Shown piece by piece: positions 33,051-35,509 of a DNA stretch of 35,509 nucleotides (within the stretch, counting starts at the first letter, position 1; every line of letters starts with the position of its first letter). Position numbers and translations under genes: made by a program. The DNA comes from JBIOUF01 sp044866695 (GTDB taxonomy: Bacteria; Actinomycetota; Actinomycetes; Propionibacteriales; Nocardioidaceae). The notes under the pieces are model-generated. The model saw only the letters and a list, made by a program, of their open reading frames with translations. It did not search any database and was not told where the DNA came from. The stretch covers positions 1 through 35,509 of the forward strand of contig JBIOUF010000158.1 in the NCBI GenBank assembly GCA_044866695.1. The letters are read 5' to 3'.

Positions 33051-34004
33051 ATGAAGGCACGGGAGACCTCCAAAGTGGCCATCGTGGGCGCCGGCAGCGT
33101 CGGAGCGAGCATGGCCTATGCCAGCCTGATCAGACGTTCCGCCCGGTCGGTGGTGCTGTACGACGTCAACACCGCCAAGGTGCGGGCGGAGGTGCTCGAC
33201 CTCGCGCACGGGGCGGCGTTCACCGGCTCCGCCGAGGTGCAGGGCGGCGACGACCCGGCCCAGGTCGAGGGGGCTCACGTCGTGGTGATCACGGCCGGCG
33301 CGAAGCAGGAGCCAGGACAGACCAGGCTCGACCTGGCCGCGACCAACGTGGCCCTGCTGGAGAAGCTGATGCCGGTGCTGCTCGAGCACGCCCCGGACGC
33401 GGTCTACGTCCTGGTCACCAACCCCTGCGACGTCCTCACCGTCGCGGCCCAGAAGATCTCCGGGCTGCCCGCCAACCGGGTGATGTCCTCGGGCACGGTC
33501 CTGGACTCCTCGCGGCTGCGTCAGCTGCTGGCCCGGCGCGCGCAGGTGTCGCCGACCAGCGTGCACGCCAACATCGTCGGGGAGCACGGGGACACCGAGT
33601 TCGCGCTCTGGTCGGAGGCCAGGATCGGGCCCGTGCCGCTGCGCGAGTGGTCCGCCCGGGGTCAGCAGCCGTTCTCCTCCGCGGAGCTGGAGCAGATCAC
33701 CGACGACGTGAGGAACGCGGCGTACCGGGTCATCGAGGGCAAGGGCGCGACGAACTTCGCCATCGGGCTCGCGGGCGCCCGGATCATCGAGGCGATCCTG
33801 GGCGACGAGCACGCCATCCTCCCGGTCAGCACCGTCCACGACGGGTACAAGGGCTTCCACGGCGTGGCGTTCTCCATGCCGAGCATCGTGGACGGCGCCG
33901 GGGTCTCCTCCGTGCTCGACGTGTCGCTCTCCCCCGAGGAGGAGCGCCTCCTGCGGGCCTCCGCCGAGGCCCTGCGCAAGACCCAGGCGACCCTCGGGCT
34001 CTGA
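33051..34004 (+). CDS. ldh: L-lactate dehydrogenase
   Basis: A 317-aa NAD-dependent LDH. It has the Rossmann motif GAGSVGAS (13-20), Asp38 for NAD+ ribose, and the substrate loop KQEPGQTR with Gln86, the residue that marks lactate rather than malate dehydrogenase. Arg92 and Arg155 and the catalytic His179 (GEHGDTE) are in place. I chose the ATG at 33051; the reading upstream of it is Arg-rich and unlike the family. A -10-like AACAAT is 7 nt before the ATG. It reduces pyruvate to lactate. Confidence 0.96.
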   Translation: MKARETSKVAIVGAGSVGASMAYASLIRRSARSVVLYDVNTAKVRAEVLDLAHGAAFTGSAEVQGGDDPAQVEGAHVVVITAGAKQEPGQTRLDLAATNVALLEKLMPVLLEHAPDAVYVLVTNPCDVLTVAAQKISGLPANRVMSSGTVLDSSRLRQLLARRAQVSPTSVHANIVGEHGDTEFALWSEARIGPVPLREWSARGQQPFSSAELEQITDDVRNAAYRVIEGKGATNFAIGLAGARIIEAILGDEHAILPVSTVHDGYKGFHGVAFSMPSIVDGAGVSSVLDVSLSPEEERLLRASAEALRKTQATLGL

Positions 34005-34029
34005 CGCCGGACGAGGTCCGACACCCGGT

Positions 34030-34312
34030 CGAGCCGGCCCATCGTGCGCCGGCTGGCCGGTCGAGCCGGCCCATCCTGCGCCCGCTGGCCGGTCGAGCCG
34101 GCCCATCCTGCGCCCGCTGGCCGGTCGAGCCGGCCCATCCTGCGCCGGCTCGGCGTCTCGCGGCCAGGAGGTTGCGCCGGCTCGGCGTCTCGCGGCCAGG
34201 AGGTTGCGCCGGCTCGGCGTCTCGTAGCCGGGAGGTTGGGCCGGCTCGGCGTCTCGTAGCCGGGAGGTTGCGCCGGCTCGGCGTCTCGTAGCGGGGAGGT
34301 TGCGCCGGCTCG
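34030..34312. repeat. 32-bp repeat array C, two blocks in opposite orientation (10 units)
   Basis: Reverse-strand cores CGAGCCGGC start at 34030, 34062, 34094 and 34126. Forward cores GCCGGCTCG then start at 34144, 34176, 34208, 34240, 34272 and 34304. Each block has exactly 32-bp spacing. The reverse block, read on the minus strand, has the array A layout (GGGCCGGCTCGACC, ending AGGAT). The forward block ends AGGAGGTTG. No gene is seen in 34005-34347, which this array fills. Confidence 0.94.
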
Positions 34313-34347
34313 GCGTGAACCTGGCTGGGGCCGGGTACCGCAGCGCC

Positions 34348-35319
34348 ATGAAGAGCGCAACGAAGTTCGGCTACTTCCTGTCCTCGGAGGAGTACACCCC
34401 CGCGCAGCTGGTGGAGCAGGCCCGGCTCGCCGAGGAGGCTGGGTTCGACGCGTTGTGGATCAGCGACCACTTCCATCCGTGGAACGACGAGCAGGGCCAG
34501 AGCCCCTTCGTGTGGTCGGTGATCGGCGCGCTGTCGCAGGTCTGCTCGCTCCCGGTGACGACCGCGGTCACCTGCCCGATCATGCGGGTCGGCCCGACGA
34601 TCACCGCACAGGCCGCGGCGACCGCCGCGGTGCAGCTGGAGGGGCGGTTCCGGCTCGGAGTGGGCTCCGGGGAGGCGCTCAACGAGCACGTCACCGGCGA
34701 CCCGTGGCCGTCCGCGGACGTGCGCCTGGACATGCTCGAGGAGTCCGTGGCGGTGATGCGCGAGCTGTGGCAGGGCGGCTTCGTCAACCACCGCGGCCGC
34801 CACTACACCGTCGACAACGCGCGCATATACACCCTTCCCGACCGCCCACCGGAGATCTACATGTCCGGCTTCGGGCCGAAGGCCACCCAGCTCGCCGGCC
34901 GCATCGCCGACGGCTACATCACCACGACGGCCGACCGGGCGCTGCTCGAGATGTTCCGCAAGGAGTCGCAGGGCAAGCCGGCCCAGGTCGGGTTCAAGGT
35001 GGCGTGGGCGGACACCGAGGATGAGGCGGTGAAGGAGGCGCACCGGCTCTGGGCGAACGCCGGCCTGCCCGGCGAGCTCTCGCAGGTGCTGCCCTCGCCG
35101 CGGCACTTCGAGCAGGCCAGTGCCCTGGTCACCGAGGACATGACGCGCAACAGCATCGTCGCGGGTCCGGACGTGGAGCGGCACGTCGACGGGTTCCGCG
35201 AGTACGTCGAGGCCGGGTTCGACGAGGTGTACGTCGCCAACATGGGCCCGCACTATGCCGCCATGATCCGCGCGTACGGCAAGGACGTCCTGCCCGCCCT
35301 CCGGGCCGGGGTCGCCTGA
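34348..35319 (+). CDS. F420-dependent LLM-class oxidoreductase (F420-G6PDH-like family)
   Basis: A 323-aa luciferase-like monooxygenase-fold enzyme. Its sequence (LWISDHFHPWNDEQGQSPFVWSVIGAL, then RVGPTITAQAAATAAVQLEGRFRLGVGSGEALNEHV and GPKATQLAGRIADGYIT) matches the family that includes F420-dependent glucose-6-phosphate dehydrogenase. It therefore implies that the organism makes coenzyme F420. The actual substrate is uncertain because many members do not use glucose-6-phosphate. I chose the ATG at 34348; the 48 nt before it in frame belong to the repeat array. Confidence 0.92.
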   Translation: MKSATKFGYFLSSEEYTPAQLVEQARLAEEAGFDALWISDHFHPWNDEQGQSPFVWSVIGALSQVCSLPVTTAVTCPIMRVGPTITAQAAATAAVQLEGRFRLGVGSGEALNEHVTGDPWPSADVRLDMLEESVAVMRELWQGGFVNHRGRHYTVDNARIYTLPDRPPEIYMSGFGPKATQLAGRIADGYITTTADRALLEMFRKESQGKPAQVGFKVAWADTEDEAVKEAHRLWANAGLPGELSQVLPSPRHFEQASALVTEDMTRNSIVAGPDVERHVDGFREYVEAGFDEVYVANMGPHYAAMIRAYGKDVLPALRAGVA

Positions 35320-35367
35320 ACCCTGGATCCACCGGCCCGGCCTGTGTTCAGGCGAGTTCAAGTTGGC

Positions 35368-35373
35368 TAATGT
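35368..35373 (+). promoter_or_regulatory. -10 element of the right-edge gene (leaderless)
   Basis: TAATGT is followed by 6 nt and then the ATG at 35380, the usual leaderless layout in this window. A weak -35 (TGTTCA at 35345-35350, 17 bp upstream) is possible. Confidence 0.5.
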
Positions 35374-35379
35374 CCAGGC

Positions 35380-35509
35380 ATGGCACGACAGCCCGAGCGG
35401 CTGCGCGCGGTCGTGGCCGGCCCCGACGACCGTCCGACCGTGCCGCCGAGGACCGGTCGTCGCGCGGCCGTCCTGACCGCGCTGCGCGAGGCCGGCCGCC
35501 CGATGACCG
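35380..35509 (+). CDS. Probable winged-helix transcriptional regulator (partial, runs off window)
   Basis: The first 43 codons of a gene cut by the right edge. After a short leader (MARQPERLRAVVAG), the segment GRRAAVLTALREAGRPMT looks like the first helix of an ArsR/MarR-type winged-helix domain, where a Leu-rich helix is followed by an AGRPM/L turn. Too little is present for a firm family. The start is supported by the -10 hexamer 6 nt upstream. Confidence 0.6.
   Translation, partial: MARQPERLRAVVAGPDDRPTVPPRTGRRAAVLTALREAGRPMT

Noticed and set aside
33051..34004. Malate dehydrogenase
   Set aside because: The substrate-loop position carries Gln86, as in lactate dehydrogenases, rather than the Arg of malate dehydrogenases.
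34030..34312. CRISPR array
   Set aside because: The conserved part is only about 9 bp and the segments between are nearly identical rather than unique. No cas genes are present.

Overview
This window is a high-GC, densely packed actinobacterial chromosome segment. The strongest taxonomic evidence is the block at about 23.5-32.6 kb. Its order (CDP-alcohol phosphatidyltransferase, DUF881, small basic protein, DUF881, gcvH, FHA protein, MerR, DUF151 protein, MerR, gcvP) is the conserved actinobacterial order known from the Mycobacterium tuberculosis Rv1822-Rv1832 region. Many genes appear to have leaderless starts, with a TAnnnT -10 hexamer 6-7 nt before an ATG or GTG, as is common in this phylum. 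A Nocardioidaceae- or Intrasporangiaceae-like genome is my guess; genus cannot be fixed from the sequence.

Layout. 1-174: a 32-bp tandem repeat array. 175-3613: an EfeUOB-type iron uptake operon (minus strand) with an IdeR/DtxR-like box. 3.65-5.65 kb: three adjacent type II toxin-antitoxin pairs (VapBC, YefM-YoeB, MazEF-like). 5.7-12.6 kb: a minus-strand eight-gene operon encoding a UbiA prenyltransferase, a geranylgeranyl-reductase-like flavoprotein, a type III polyketide synthase, an ICMT-like methyltransferase, a second flavoprotein, IPP isomerase, a PCD-VOC fusion and a DHFR/RibD-like reductase. Its core resembles the agq cluster for alkyl-O-dihydrogeranyl-methoxyhydroquinones. 12.66-13.98 kb: divergent osmC and fdhD sharing one palindromic promoter. 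14.0-18.8 kb: sbcD-sbcC-HAD phosphatase operon. 18.8-19.17 kb: 22-bp and 32-bp repeat arrays. 19.17-22.06 kb: the TldD/TldE protease pair. 22.07-23.41 kb: a serine hydrolase. 23.5-32.6 kb: the conserved glycine-cleavage, MerR, GarA, DUF881 and phospholipid block, with a glycine-riboswitch-like leader before gcvP. 33.05-34.0 kb: L-lactate dehydrogenase. 34.0-34.35 kb: a third 32-bp array that switches orientation. 34.35-35.3 kb: an F420-dependent oxidoreductase. 35.38 kb to the end: the start of a probable winged-helix regulator.

How genes work together. EfeU, EfeO and EfeB form one iron importer. The UbiA/PKS operon probably makes a membrane-associated prenylated alkylquinol, with IPP isomerase supplying DMAPP. 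GcvP and GcvH are two of the four glycine cleavage proteins; gcvT is not in this window. Near them lie GarA, which controls 2-oxoglutarate use, and two MerR regulators. Two sites in this block share a closely similar inverted repeat that could be a MerR operator.

The most unusual structure is a family of exactly 32-bp-phased intergenic repeats, 21 units in three loci, plus a related 22-bp array. Both periods are close to whole numbers of DNA helical turns, so the GCCGGCTCG core falls on one face of the helix. I could not match this to a described system.
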